From NCBI GenBank assembly GCA_000824785.1, contig CCNB01000007.1, positions 470,021 through 534,020 of the forward strand: a stretch of DNA of 64,000 bases. Reading direction: 5' to 3'. The translations under genes were made by a program, and so were the position numbers. This DNA is from Mesorhizobium plurifarium. Its GTDB lineage: Bacteria > Pseudomonadota > Alphaproteobacteria > Rhizobiales > Rhizobiaceae. The notes under the pieces are model-generated. The model saw only the letters and a program-made list of their open reading frames with translations, did not search any database and had not been told where the DNA came from. Shown piece by piece: positions 9,763 to 20,156 of the stretch (its first letter is position 1; every line of letters begins with the position of its first letter).

Positions 9763-12700
9763 ATGAAGATTTTCTGGCGCGTCCTTCGCATCTTAATCTA
9801 CACGCTGCTTCTGCTGCTGGTGGTGGCGATCGGCGCGCTGGTCGTCTTGACCGGCACCGAAGGCGGTCGCCAGAACCTCGCCAGCCTGATTTCGAAGATG
9901 GCTTCGAACGAGGACCGCAAGGTCACGGTCGCCGGCATCGAAGGCATCTGGTCGGGCGCGCTCAGGGTGGACCACGTCGTGCTGGAAGACCGCGCCGGCC
10001 CGTGGATGGTGGCGCGCAAGGTGGCGCTCGACTGGTCGCCGACGGCGCTGCTGTCCCGGAATTTCAATGCCGACCGCTTCGCTGCCGAGCGCATCGAGCT
10101 GGCGCGGCTGCCGCAGCCGAGCCAGCAGCCGTCGCAAGGCGGCTCGACGAGCCTGCCGGTGTCGATCGATGTGAAGCAGATCGACCTGCCGGAGATCGCC
10201 CTGGGACAGGAACTGGCTGGCTCCGGCATCGCCGAGCTGGCCGCCAAGGGCTCGCTCAAGGCCGATCCGTCGCCGCTGGCGATCCAAAGCGTGCTGAACG
10301 TTTCCCGCCATGATGGCAAGCAAGGCAATGTCGACGCCAAGATCCACTTCGCGCCGGCCGACAACAAGCTCGACCTCGATCTCAAGGCGTCGGAGCCGGC
10401 GGGCGGCATCATCGCCAATCTGCTCAAGCTGCCGGATGCGCCGCCGGTCAACATCGTCGTTTCCGGCAGCGGGCCGTTGGCCAACTGGAGCGGCGTCGGC
10501 ACCTTCATGGTCGATGGCCGGATCGTCAGCCAGCTGACCGGCCGGCACCAGCTCACCGACAAGGGCCACCGCATCGAGGCCAATGGCGACGGCGAGTTCG
10601 AAGGGTTCCTGCCGGAGAAGATAAAGGCGCTGTTTGCCGGCAAGACGCGCTTCGACCTCGCCGGCACGGCGACCGCGGTGGGTGGGATCGATATCGAGCA
10701 AGCCATCATAGAGAGCGACTCCGTGCACGGTGCCGCGACCGGCAATGTCGATCCGAAGGGCGCCAGCGACCTGGCGGTGGAGCTCTCCGCCAAGGGCAAG
10801 CCGGTAACCGTCGATGTCGGCAACAGCGCGGTTCCGATCCTGGTCTCGGTCGAAAAGGCGACGGTACGCGCCTTCGGCGATGGCAAGGCGCCGATGGTCG
10901 ATATCGGCACGTCGCTTACGTCGATCGCCGTCGGCGGCACCCAGCTCAACAACATTACGGGCGAGATCCATTCCGACGGCTTCGACATCGAAAACCGTAG
11001 CGGACCGGTTAGCATCAAGCTCGCCGCCGCGGGGCTGAAGACCGACGTCGCCACGCTGGCGCCGCTGGTGACCGGCAAGCTCGCCGCCGATCTTTCCGGC
11101 ACGATCAGCCGCGAGACCGTGACCATCGACAAAGGCACCTTACGCAGCGACGCGCTCAATGCCGGGCTGACGGCAAATGTGGCTCTGGCCGACCTGTCGA
11201 TGACGCTGAAGATGAATGCCGACGCCATCTCGAAGGCGTTGCCGCCGCAGATCAGCTCGCTGCTTGGCGAGCGGGTGAAGTTCTCGGCCACCGCCACGCG
11301 CGATCCGCAAGGCGCGTTCGCCGCCAACTCGCTGGAGATCAGCTCCGGCTCGCTCAGCGCCAGCGGCACCGGCAGCATGCAGGGAACGGACATCCAGGCC
11401 AGCGTCAAGGGCACGTTGGGCGACGTCTCGCCGCTGTCCTCGCTCGCCGGCACGCCGCTTGCGGGCGGGGTCAATTTCGCGCTGAGCGCAAGCGGTCCGC
11501 GCCTTGCGCCGGATTTCACGGTGTCGGCCGACAGCGCCAGCCTGACGGCGGCTGGCCGCACGGTGAAGGACATCAAGCTTTCGGCCAAGGGAAAGGCCGA
11601 CGTCGCCAATCCGACCGCCGACCTCTCGCTGACCGGCAATGCCGAGGGGCAGGCGCTAGAAATCGAGGCTTCGCTGGTGACCGCCGACGGCAAGCGCTCT
11701 ATCAAAGGGCTCAGCCTGGCGCTCGGCGACAACAAGGTGTCGGGCGACCTCGCGCTCGACGACAAGTTCCTGCCGCTCGGCACGTTGACGCTTGCCGTGC
11801 CCGACATCGGACCGCTTGCGGCGCTCGGCAACCAGACCGCCACCGGCGATATCAACGGCACGATCGCCTTTGCCAAGGAGGGCGAGGCGCCGACCGTCAC
11901 CATCAACGCGGCCAGCACGTCGATCGCGCGCGGCGATCTGGCGGCGAAAGCCATCACCGTCAACGCGCTGATCGCCAACTATCTCAAGGGGCCGGCGATC
12001 TCGGGCACGATCAAGGCAGACAATGTGACCTCCGGCAGCACGGTCATCAGCGGCATCGGCATCGATTTGAAGCGCGACGGCGACTGGACGAACTTTACCG
12101 GCGGCGCCACGGCGTCCGGAATTCCGGCCACCGCCACCGGCCGTGTGAAGATCGCCAACGGCACGACAAGCGTGGAGATCACGTCCGGCGAGGCGACCGT
12201 GCGCGGCATCAAGGCGGCCATCGCCGAGCCATCCAGCCTTTCCATCGCCAATGGCGTGACGACAATCGAGAAGCTCGCGCTCAATCTCGGCGGCGGCTCG
12301 GCAACCGTTTCCGGCAGCGCTGGCCAGACCCTCGACCTGACGGCCAACCTCGCCAACCTCCCGGTGGCGCTCGCCAATGATTTCGTGTCCGGCCTCGATG
12401 GGGCTGGGACGGTGGAAGGCACGGCGCATGTCACGGGTCCGTCGTCCAACCCCGACGTGCAGTTCAACGCCAAGGTGGCGGGCGCCCAGACCAGCCAGAC
12501 CCGGCAGGCGGGGCTGGGGCCGCTGGATCTGGACGCTGCCGGCAGCTACACGCTGGCGGGCGGCGTCGCCCTGGACCACGCCACGCTGTCGGGCGAAGGG
12601 ATTTCCGGCAAGGCCGCCGGCACGCTCAATCCCAATGGCGCCAGCGACTTCTCCCTCGACCTCACATCATCCGGGGCCAGCCTGCCGTTGACGATCGGCA

Positions 12701-15700
12701 GCGCCGAAAGCCCGGTCAAGATCGCGGTCCAGTCCTTGTCGGCAAAAATGGCGGGGGAGAGCACGCAAGCGCGGCTCGATGTGTCCGCAATCCTGCCGTC
12801 CATTGCCGCCAGCCAGGCCAAGGTGGACGGTCTGACGCTCGCGCTGCATTCGGATGCCTTCGACCTCAAGGGGCGGGCTGGTCAGGTTTCCGGCACGGTG
12901 TCGGTGGACAGGATCGGCCTCGATAATCCCATGATCGCGCCGCTGATCGCCGGCAAGGTCACGGCCAAGGTCAATGGCCGCCTGACAAGCGATGCCGTCG
13001 CCGTCAACAGCGGCTCGCTCACCAGCGATGCGCTCAACAGCCAGGTCGCCGGCCGGATATCGCTGGGCGACGGCGCGGTCGACCTCAACATGAAGGCCGA
13101 TGTCGCTTCTTCCGCCCTGCCGGCCGCGGTGCGCGGCATGCTTGGCGAGACGGCTGCGTTGAGCGCCGTGCTGAAGCGCGATGCCAAAGGCAATGTCAAT
13201 GTCGACGGGCTGAAGCTGAATTCTGGCGCGCTCAGCGCCGATGGCCAGGCGAGTCTTGCCGACGGCAAGCTCGCCGCCGGAATCAGGGGGGCGCTGAGCG
13301 ATGTCTCGGGACTCTCGAAAGACGCCAAGGGCGCCATTGGCTTTGCTCTGAATGCGCAAGGCCCGGTCATCGCGCCCGACCTGTCGATGACGGTGGAGAG
13401 CGACCGGCTTACGGTCGCGGCGCGCGAGATCACCGGGCTGAAGCTTACGGCCAGCGGCAAGGCCGATGCCGCTAATCCGGCGGCGAATGTGCAGCTCACC
13501 GGAAATGTCGCCGGCCAGAACCTGCAGGGCAGCGCGGTGCTTGCCACGACGAATGGCAGCCGCGCGATCAACGGGCTTTTGCTGTCGCTCGGCCCCAACA
13601 AGATTTCGGGCGATCTCGCCCTCGACGACGCCTTCGTGCCGGTCGGCACCGTTTCGCTCGATTTGCCGGACATCGGGCCGCTCGCCGCGCTGGCGCTGGA
13701 AAAGGCAGAGGGCAATGTGCGCGGCACGATCGCCTTCACCAAGGCGGCCAACGGGCCGAATGTCGCAATCAAGGCGAACACGTCGGAGGTCAAGCGCGGC
13801 GATCTCTCGGCCAGGAATGTGGCTATCGACGCGCAGATTGCGAACTACATGGCAGCACCCGTCATCGCCGGCACGGTGCGCGCGGAGAGCGTGACGTCCG
13901 GCGGCACCGCCATCACCGGCATCAATGTCGATCTCAAGCGCGACGGCGACTGGACCGGCTTCTCGGGCGCCGCCACCGTCAAGAACATCCCGGCCAAGGC
14001 CGCCGGCCGCGTGAAGGTCGCCAACGGCACGACGACCATTGAGCTCGCGTCCGGCCAGGCGACCGTACAGGGCATCAAGGCCGCGATCGCGCAGGCCTCG
14101 ACGATCACCATCGCCAACGGCGTGACGACGCTCGACCGGCTGGTTCTCAATCTCGGCGGCGGTACGGCGACGGTGACGGGTAAGGTCGCGCAGGCGCTCG
14201 ACATCAACGCCAATCTGGCGAGGGTGCCGATCTCGCTCGCCAACAGTTTCTCGCCCGGTCTCGATGCAGCCGGTTCGATCTCGGGCACGGTCAAGGTCAC
14301 CGGCGCGCCGGCGAGCCCCTCGGTCGCCTTCAACATCGATGCTTCAGGTGTGCAGACCTCGCAGACGCGCGGCGCCGGTCTCGGCGGCATGAATGTGTCG
14401 TCGTCCGGTACTTTCGCCGGCAACAAGCTCGCCTTCGACGCCAACATCAGCGATGGCGCCGGCCTCGGCCTCAAGGGCGGCGGCACGGTTGCGACGGCAG
14501 GCACGCCAACCTTGGCGCTCGACTTCAACGGCAAGGTGCCGTTTTCCTTCCTTGCCGCCAAGCTCGCGGCGCAAGGTCTGGCGCTCAACGGCACCGCCAA
14601 TGTCGATGTGCAGGTGCGTGGTCCTGCATCCGCGCCAGTGATCAGCGGCAAAGTCACGACATCCGGCTCGCGCCTTATCGATGCCCGCTCCGGCCTTGCG
14701 GTCAACGATGTCGCCGCCGACGTCTCGATCGGGAACGGGGTCGCCAGGATCAACCGGCTCACCGGCACGCTTTCGACGCGCGGCAGCCTGTCGGCGAGCG
14801 GCACGGTCGGCATCACGCCGGCGCAAGGCTTCCCGGCCGACCTGTCGATCAAGCTCACCGATGGCCGCTACACCGACGGCCGGGTGGTGACGGCCAATCT
14901 CGGCGGCGACCTGACGATCAAGGGGCCGCTCGTCTCGGCGCCGGTGATCGCCGGCACGGTCAACCTGGCGAGGACGGTCATCACCGTTCCGGAAAAGCTG
15001 CCGGGGTCGCTTTCGGCGCTGGATGTCAAACACAAGAACGCGCCTGCGTCAGTGCGGGCGCAGGACAAGGCGCTGCGCCCGGCGACGTCCAGCGGCAGCA
15101 GCAAGAGCGGCAGCGGCCTGACGCTCGACGTGACGGTGAACGCGCCGAACCAGATCTTCATCCAGGGCAGAGGCGTCGACGCCGAGCTCGGCGGGTCGCT
15201 GAGGCTGACGGGGCCGGCCTCGTCGCCGCAGGCGGTCGGCACTTTCACCCTGCAGCGCGGACGGCTGACCATTCTCTCCAAACGGCTGACCTTCACCGAG
15301 GGCACGATCGGGTTCCAGGGTTCGCTGGTTCCCTATCTCAACATGACGGCGACCACGACGACGAGCAGCGCCACGGTCACGATCGTCGTGTCGGGTGAGG
15401 CGACCGATCCGAAGTTCACCTTCTCCTCCGTGCCGGCGCTGCCCCAGGACGAGGTGCTGGCGCAGCTGATCTTCGGCCAATCCATGTCCAAACTGTCACC
15501 GCTGCAGATCGCGCAACTTGCAAGCGCGGCCGCGCAACTGGCGGGCGTCGGCGGCTCGACCTCGCTGCTCGAGAACCTGCAAAGCGCCATCGGCGTCGAC
15601 GATCTCGACGTGACGACGGACGAGAAGGGCGGCACCGCGGTTTCGGCCGGCAAATACCTCAACGACCGCACTTATGTGACCATACAGAAGGGCGACAAGC

Positions 15701-15816
15701 CGGGTTCCGGCAAGGCGACGATCGACCTCAATGTCGGTCGCGGCGTGAAGCTGCGCGGCGAGGCCAACGATGCAGGCGAAGCCAAGGGCGGCGTCTTCTA
15801 CGAACGCGAATATTGA
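9763..15816 (+). CDS. tamB: TamB, translocation and assembly module inner-membrane subunit
   Basis: Very long periplasm-spanning AsmA-like protein (2017 aa), anchored by one N-terminal helix (ILIYTLLLLLVVAIGALVVL, about residues 8-28). It is thought to partner TamA in outer-membrane protein insertion or lipid transport. The last ~340 residues are the conserved TamB (DUF490) domain, ending FYEREY. The middle consists of beta-rich repeats and holds a near-tandem duplication: residues about 336-950 recur at about 960-1575. For example GDLALDDKFLPLGTL recurs as GDLALDDAFVPVGTV, and KAAIAEPSSLSIANGVTT as KAAIAQASTITIANGVTT, about 621 residues apart. This makes it longer than the ~1260-aa E. coli protein. 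It is translationally linked to tamA. Confidence 0.93.
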   Translation: MKIFWRVLRILIYTLLLLLVVAIGALVVLTGTEGGRQNLASLISKMASNEDRKVTVAGIEGIWSGALRVDHVVLEDRAGPWMVARKVALDWSPTALLSRNFNADRFAAERIELARLPQPSQQPSQGGSTSLPVSIDVKQIDLPEIALGQELAGSGIAELAAKGSLKADPSPLAIQSVLNVSRHDGKQGNVDAKIHFAPADNKLDLDLKASEPAGGIIANLLKLPDAPPVNIVVSGSGPLANWSGVGTFMVDGRIVSQLTGRHQLTDKGHRIEANGDGEFEGFLPEKIKALFAGKTRFDLAGTATAVGGIDIEQAIIESDSVHGAATGNVDPKGASDLAVELSAKGKPVTVDVGNSAVPILVSVEKATVRAFGDGKAPMVDIGTSLTSIAVGGTQLNNITGEIHSDGFDIENRSGPVSIKLAAAGLKTDVATLAPLVTGKLAADLSGTISRETVTIDKGTLRSDALNAGLTANVALADLSMTLKMNADAISKALPPQISSLLGERVKFSATATRDPQGAFAANSLEISSGSLSASGTGSMQGTDIQASVKGTLGDVSPLSSLAGTPLAGGVNFALSASGPRLAPDFTVSADSASLTAAGRTVKDIKLSAKGKADVANPTADLSLTGNAEGQALEIEASLVTADGKRSIKGLSLALGDNKVSGDLALDDKFLPLGTLTLAVPDIGPLAALGNQTATGDINGTIAFAKEGEAPTVTINAASTSIARGDLAAKAITVNALIANYLKGPAISGTIKADNVTSGSTVISGIGIDLKRDGDWTNFTGGATASGIPATATGRVKIANGTTSVEITSGEATVRGIKAAIAEPSSLSIANGVTTIEKLALNLGGGSATVSGSAGQTLDLTANLANLPVALANDFVSGLDGAGTVEGTAHVTGPSSNPDVQFNAKVAGAQTSQTRQAGLGPLDLDAAGSYTLAGGVALDHATLSGEGISGKAAGTLNPNGASDFSLDLTSSGASLPLTIGSAESPVKIAVQSLSAKMAGESTQARLDVSAILPSIAASQAKVDGLTLALHSDAFDLKGRAGQVSGTVSVDRIGLDNPMIAPLIAGKVTAKVNGRLTSDAVAVNSGSLTSDALNSQVAGRISLGDGAVDLNMKADVASSALPAAVRGMLGETAALSAVLKRDAKGNVNVDGLKLNSGALSADGQASLADGKLAAGIRGALSDVSGLSKDAKGAIGFALNAQGPVIAPDLSMTVESDRLTVAAREITGLKLTASGKADAANPAANVQLTGNVAGQNLQGSAVLATTNGSRAINGLLLSLGPNKISGDLALDDAFVPVGTVSLDLPDIGPLAALALEKAEGNVRGTIAFTKAANGPNVAIKANTSEVKRGDLSARNVAIDAQIANYMAAPVIAGTVRAESVTSGGTAITGINVDLKRDGDWTGFSGAATVKNIPAKAAGRVKVANGTTTIELASGQATVQGIKAAIAQASTITIANGVTTLDRLVLNLGGGTATVTGKVAQALDINANLARVPISLANSFSPGLDAAGSISGTVKVTGAPASPSVAFNIDASGVQTSQTRGAGLGGMNVSSSGTFAGNKLAFDANISDGAGLGLKGGGTVATAGTPTLALDFNGKVPFSFLAAKLAAQGLALNGTANVDVQVRGPASAPVISGKVTTSGSRLIDARSGLAVNDVAADVSIGNGVARINRLTGTLSTRGSLSASGTVGITPAQGFPADLSIKLTDGRYTDGRVVTANLGGDLTIKGPLVSAPVIAGTVNLARTVITVPEKLPGSLSALDVKHKNAPASVRAQDKALRPATSSGSSKSGSGLTLDVTVNAPNQIFIQGRGVDAELGGSLRLTGPASSPQAVGTFTLQRGRLTILSKRLTFTEGTIGFQGSLVPYLNMTATTTTSSATVTIVVSGEATDPKFTFSSVPALPQDEVLAQLIFGQSMSKLSPLQIAQLASAAAQLAGVGGSTSLLENLQSAIGVDDLDVTTDEKGGTAVSAGKYLNDRTYVTIQKGDKPGSGKATIDLNVGRGVKLRGEANDAGEAKGGVFYEREY

Positions 15817-15899
15817 GGCTCAGCCTGCGTTTCTGCGCTCGCCCGGGGGGCTGTCCGCCGCGGGCGCGGGAGCCTTATCCGCATAAAATGTACTGATTT

Positions 15900-15920
15900 A
15901 ATCGTTCGCGACGATTTTTT
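15900..15920 (+). terminator. possible short intrinsic terminator after tamB
   Basis: AATCGT (15900-15905), a 5-nt loop and ACGATT (15911-15916) form a short stem running into a T-run ending at 15920. The stem is only 6 bp and AT-rich, so this is a weak terminator candidate, placed 84 bp after the tamB stop. The rest of the 275-bp gap to the next gene shows nothing I can name. Confidence 0.35.
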
Positions 15921-16091
15921 GGGAAATCGGCGTCGCGATAACAAATTTGCGTCAAGACTGTCGCTATCGCGCGAACCGGGTTGCAACCAAAGATGCACAT
16001 TCCCGGCATGTTCCTACTCCACACCGTGTTTTGACATCACGGCCTGGATGCGGAATGTTACAAGGCGGAAAGCCAACAATGGGAGTAAGTC

Positions 16092-17750
16092 ATGGCAATC
16101 TATAAAAGCAATGGTGATCGCGTTCCGGATCACATCCTGAAAATGGCCGAAGACGCCAAGTCGGGCAATGTGGACCGTCGCGAATTTCTGGCTTTGGCCA
16201 GCGTCTTCGGAGCATCGACGGCAATGGCCTACGGCATGCTCGGCCTTGCCGCGCCGACCCCGGCCCGGGCCGAGGACGTGCAGGGCAAGAAGGGCGGCGT
16301 GATCAAGGTCGCGATGTCGGTCAAGGATCCGAAGGATCCGCGCACCGCGGACTGGTCGGAAATCTCCAACGCCGAGCGCCAAGCGCTCGAGCCGCTGGTG
16401 AAGTACACGAAGGAATACACCTTCGCGCCCTACCTCCTGGAGAGCTGGGACATCAATGACGACGCCACCGAATACACGCTGCATGTGCGGCCGGGCGTCG
16501 AATGGAACAACGGCGACAAGTTCACCGCCGATGACGTGGTCTACAATTTCACCCGCTGGGCCGACAAGGGCGCGGAAGGCAACTCGATGCCCGGCCGCCT
16601 CGGCAGCCTCGTCGATGAGAAGACCAAGAAGCTGCGTGAAGGCTCGGTCGTCAAGGTCGACGACATGACCGTCAAGCTCAAGCTGACCAAGCCCGACATC
16701 GCCATCATCCCGAATCTGACCGACTATCCGGCGCTCGTCGTGCACAAGACCTTCGACGAGAAGGGCGCCAACTTCAAGAATTGCCCGATCGGCACCGGTC
16801 CGTTCGAGCTGGTTTCCTATGATGTCGGCCAGAAGGTGGTCTACAAGCGCCGCACGACCGGCAAGTGGTGGCAGGGCGAGGCCTTCCTCGACGGCGTCGA
16901 GTTCATCGACTACGGCACCGATCCGGCCGCGACCGTCTCGGCTTTCGAATCGGGCGAAGTCCACACCAACCACGAAACGACCGCCGACTATATCAAGATC
17001 ATCGCCGATGTCGGCGCGCCGGTCTCGGAAGTCGTGACGGCGGCCACCGTGGTGTCGCGCTTCAACGTCACCCACAAGCCCTATGACGACCAGAAGGTTC
17101 GTCAGGCGATGCTGCTTGCCGTCGACAACGCCACCGTGCTGCAGCTCGGCTACGGCAATGCAGGCACGCCGGCCGAAAACCACCATGTCGCGCCGATCCA
17201 TCCGGAATATGTCAAGCTGCCCGAGGTCAAGCGCGATATTGCCAAGGCCAAGCAGATGCTGACGGAAGCGGGCGCGATCGATTTCGAGCACGAGCTGATC
17301 AGCAACGACGAGGACTACCACAAGAACACCACGGACGCGATCGCGGCGCAGCTGCGCGAAGCCGGCATCAAGGTGAAGCGCACCGTGCTGCCGAGTTCGA
17401 CCTTCTGGAACGACTGGACGAAGTATCCCTTCTCGGAGACCAACTGGAACATGCGCCCGCTGGGCATCCAGGTGATCGCCATCGCTTACCGCACCGGCGA
17501 AGCGTGGAACGAGACGGCCTACGCCAATCCGGACTTCGACAAGAAGGTCAATGAGGCGCTCGGCATCGCCGATGCGGAGAAGCGCAAGGTCGTGATGAAG
17601 GACATCGAGCAGATCCTGCAGGATTCCGGCATCATCATCCAGCCTTACTGGCGCAAGCTCTACATCAACATCAAGCCCGAGGTGAAGAACCACTCGATGC
17701 ACCCCACCTACGAGCACGACTTCGGCAAGGTCTGGCTCGACCAGGCGTGA
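16092..17750 (+). CDS. ABC transporter substrate-binding protein, family 5 (peptide type)
   Basis: Periplasmic solute-binding protein (552 aa) of the oligopeptide/dipeptide/nickel family (SBP_bac_5), which delivers substrate to the permeases encoded just downstream. The N-terminus carries a twin-arginine signal: RR at residues 29-30 within [10 protein letters not shown], a hydrophobic stretch and PARAED. This implies export in folded form. The mature part has the family segment [25 protein letters not shown] lies 7 nt before the ATG. The substrate cannot be read from sequence; the family takes peptides, opines, sugars and other solutes. It is the first gene of a four-gene importer operon. Confidence 0.92.
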   Translation: MAIYKSNGDRVPDHILKMAEDAKSGNVDRREFLALASVFGASTAMAYGMLGLAAPTPARAEDVQGKKGGVIKVAMSVKDPKDPRTADWSEISNAERQALEPLVKYTKEYTFAPYLLESWDINDDATEYTLHVRPGVEWNNGDKFTADDVVYNFTRWADKGAEGNSMPGRLGSLVDEKTKKLREGSVVKVDDMTVKLKLTKPDIAIIPNLTDYPALVVHKTFDEKGANFKNCPIGTGPFELVSYDVGQKVVYKRRTTGKWWQGEAFLDGVEFIDYGTDPAATVSAFESGEVHTNHETTADYIKIIADVGAPVSEVVTAATVVSRFNVTHKPYDDQKVRQAMLLAVDNATVLQLGYGNAGTPAENHHVAPIHPEYVKLPEVKRDIAKAKQMLTEAGAIDFEHELISNDEDYHKNTTDAIAAQLREAGIKVKRTVLPSSTFWNDWTKYPFSETNWNMRPLGIQVIAIAYRTGEAWNETAYANPDFDKKVNEALGIADAEKRKVVMKDIEQILQDSGIIIQPYWRKLYINIKPEVKNHSMHPTYEHDFGKVWLDQA

Positions 17751-17900
17751 TCCATGGCGCGATGAATACGAGGGGCAGCCGCCCCTCGTATTTGCAGCTT
17801 CGTTGTCGTTGCATGACCTGCAGCGGCGGCGGGGCGCCATCCGCATTACGAAACAGGGTTGAACGTATCTGACCCCAACCCGGCCGGCAGGGGGGCACAC

Positions 17901-18935
17901 ATGTTCTCATTCATCGCCAGACGCATCGGCACGATACTGCTCACGATGCTGTGCCTGACGCTGGTCGTCTTCTTCCTCGTCAATCTCGAGCCCAATCTGA
18001 AGAAGCTGGCGATCAGCCAGACAGAGATGCACACGCCCGCCGACCAGCTTGAAAGCTGGCTGGTCAACCATGGCTACCGGCAGAATTTCTTCCTGCGTTA
18101 CGGCCAGTGGCTGGGCGTCCTGCCGAAGCATCCGATCACCGATCCGGCGACCGGCAAGACCACGCAGCGCTTCTCCTTCTGCAACGACCCGACCGAGCCG
18201 CAATTCTCCGGCGTGCTGCAGGGCGATTTCGGCTGCTCGACCAAGTTCAAGACGACGGTCGCGGCGAAGCTCTTCCCGGCGCTCGGCGCCACCGGTTTGC
18301 TGATGTTCTGGGTGCTGGCGGTGATGGTGCCGATCTCGCTGCTGATCGGGATTCTGGCCGGCATGCGCGAAGGCTCGCGCACCGACCGCGTGCTGTCGGT
18401 CGCCTCGATCGCCTCGACGGCGACGCCCGAATATGTGTCGGGCGTCATCTTCACCGTCATCTTCGCATCCTGGCTCGGCTGGCTGAACGGCTCGGCGGCG
18501 TCCGCCAGCCAGGGCATCACGTTCTACAATTTCACGCTGCCGGTGATCACGCTGGCGATCTACGGCATAGGCTATATCGCGCGCATGACACGCGCCTCGA
18601 TGGTCGAGGTGATGACGCAGCAGTATATCCGCACAGCCCGGCTGAAGGGCCTGTCCTTCAGCAGCGTGGTGATCAAGCACGCGCTGCGCAACGCGCTGAT
18701 CGCGCCCTTCACCGTCATCATGCTGCAGTTCCCGTGGCTGCTCACCGGCGTCGTCATCGTCGAGGTGATGTTCCGCTACCAGGGCTTTGGCTACACGCTG
18801 GTCGAAGCCGCCGGCAACAACGACATCGATCTGCTGCTCGGCTGCTCGCTGGTCTCGGTGTTCATCGTGCTGATCACCCAGCTCATCTCGGATGTCGGCT
18901 ACGCGTTTCTCAATCCGCGTATCAGGGTTCAGTAG
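17901..18935 (+). CDS. ABC transporter permease, peptide type (DppB-like)
   Basis: Inner-membrane permease (344 aa) of the same importer. It begins MFSFIARRIGTILLTMLCLT, a typical first helix of DppB/OppB proteins, has a long periplasmic loop (about residues 40-120) and the BPD_transp_1 core. The cytoplasmic coupling loop is visible as IRTARLKGLSFSSVVIKHAL. The ATG at 17901 is preferred over a TTG at 17859 because a G-rich ribosome site (GCAGGGGGG) precedes it and the hydrophobic segment begins at once. The next permease starts 11 nt after the stop. Confidence 0.93.
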   Translation: MFSFIARRIGTILLTMLCLTLVVFFLVNLEPNLKKLAISQTEMHTPADQLESWLVNHGYRQNFFLRYGQWLGVLPKHPITDPATGKTTQRFSFCNDPTEPQFSGVLQGDFGCSTKFKTTVAAKLFPALGATGLLMFWVLAVMVPISLLIGILAGMREGSRTDRVLSVASIASTATPEYVSGVIFTVIFASWLGWLNGSAASASQGITFYNFTLPVITLAIYGIGYIARMTRASMVEVMTQQYIRTARLKGLSFSSVVIKHALRNALIAPFTVIMLQFPWLLTGVVIVEVMFRYQGFGYTLVEAAGNNDIDLLLGCSLVSVFIVLITQLISDVGYAFLNPRIRVQ

Positions 18936-18946
18936 GGGCAGGGTCG

Positions 18947-20104
18947 ATGCAAACGGAATATATCAGCGCCTTCGATGTCGTTCTCGGCGTGCTCTGGCGG
19001 TTCTGGCCGGTCTGGGTGGCGCTCATCCTGGTGATGGGCGCGAGCTTCACCTACAGGCGGAAGCTCGGGCTCTACGGCCAGCTCTTCGACAGCGGCGTCG
19101 GCATCGCCGGCGTCTTCATCTGCCTGTTCTGGCTGTTCACGGCGATCTTTGCCTCCACCATCTCGCCCTTCGACCCGCTGGCTCAGGTCTCGGTGATGAA
19201 GGATACGCTGCCCGGCGCTATCGAACCGGCGTCGAAACTCGTCTACTATTTCGGCGGCGACAAGCTCGCCCGCGACGTGTTCTCGCGCATGGTCTATGGC
19301 AGCCAGATCGTTCTGATCATCGCGCCGGCCGCCACCGGCTTCGCGCTGATGGTGGGCATCACGCTCGGCCTACCGGCCGGTTACTATGGCGGCAAGATCG
19401 ACACGCTGCTGTCATTCCTCGCCAATCTCGTGCTGGCCTTCCCGGTGATCCTGTTGTTCTACCTCCTGGTGACGCCGGGCATCATGGACACGCCGATCCC
19501 CTATGCGATGGCGGGATTGTTCTTCCTGTTCCCGATCATCTTCTTCTGCGTCCTGTTCTGGACCCGATACAAGAACCGGCCGGACCGGCTCTATATACTG
19601 CTCGGCATCACGCTGGTCTTGGGCGGCTGGATCTATGCGGGCCTGGTCTTCGACAAGGATCCGCTGCACATCGTCCATATCGATCCCAACCAGCTCAACA
19701 TCTTCGTGGCGGTGGTGTTTGCCTCCAGCCCCGGCGTGTTCCGCATCGTGCGCGGCCTGACCATGGACATCAAGACGCGCGACTATGTGGCGGCGGCGCA
19801 GACGCGCGGTGAATCGCCCTGGTACATCATGCTGTGGGAGATCCTGCCCAATGCGCGGGGCCCGCTGATCGTCGATGCGTGCCTGCGCATCGGCTACACG
19901 ACGATCCTGCTCGGGACGCTCGGCTATTTCGGCCTGGGCCTGGCGCCGGAAAGCCCCGACTGGGGCACCGCGATCAAGGACGCCAGCCGGCTGTTGCGTT
20001 CCTTCATCCACCCGGCGCTGCCGCCGACGATCGCCCTGATGTCGTTCGTGCTGGGGCTGAACCTTTTGGCGGACTCGCTGCGCGAACAGTCGATGAAGGA
20101 TTGA
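18947..20104 (+). CDS. ABC transporter permease, peptide type (DppC-like)
   Basis: Second inner-membrane permease (385 aa). Its frame stays open far upstream inside the preceding gene, but ATG 18947 has GGGGCAGGG in front and starts a sensible protein (MQTEYISAFDVVLGVLWRFW). The C-terminal half is BPD_transp_1 with the coupling loop RDYVAAAQTRGESPWYIMLW and the ending NLLADSLREQ typical of DppC/OppC. It is longer than the usual ~300 aa because of additional N-terminal and central hydrophobic segments. It should pair with the upstream permease. Confidence 0.92.
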   Translation: MQTEYISAFDVVLGVLWRFWPVWVALILVMGASFTYRRKLGLYGQLFDSGVGIAGVFICLFWLFTAIFASTISPFDPLAQVSVMKDTLPGAIEPASKLVYYFGGDKLARDVFSRMVYGSQIVLIIAPAATGFALMVGITLGLPAGYYGGKIDTLLSFLANLVLAFPVILLFYLLVTPGIMDTPIPYAMAGLFFLFPIIFFCVLFWTRYKNRPDRLYILLGITLVLGGWIYAGLVFDKDPLHIVHIDPNQLNIFVAVVFASSPGVFRIVRGLTMDIKTRDYVAAAQTRGESPWYIMLWEILPNARGPLIVDACLRIGYTTILLGTLGYFGLGLAPESPDWGTAIKDASRLLRSFIHPALPPTIALMSFVLGLNLLADSLREQSMKD

Positions 20105-20156
20105 TGGTGGCGGTTCAGGCCCTACCTGCTGGAACAATTTAGGATTGGAGCGACCC

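Noticed and set aside
7856..9763. A 635-codon minus-strand frame antisense to tamA
   Set aside because: A shadow of tamA; the plus strand shows POTRA/Omp85 features and the tamA-tamB spacing.
18107..18946. Apparent 280-codon N-terminal extension of the second permease
   Set aside because: It runs out of frame through the first permease gene; ATG 18947 has a ribosome site and starts the real protein.
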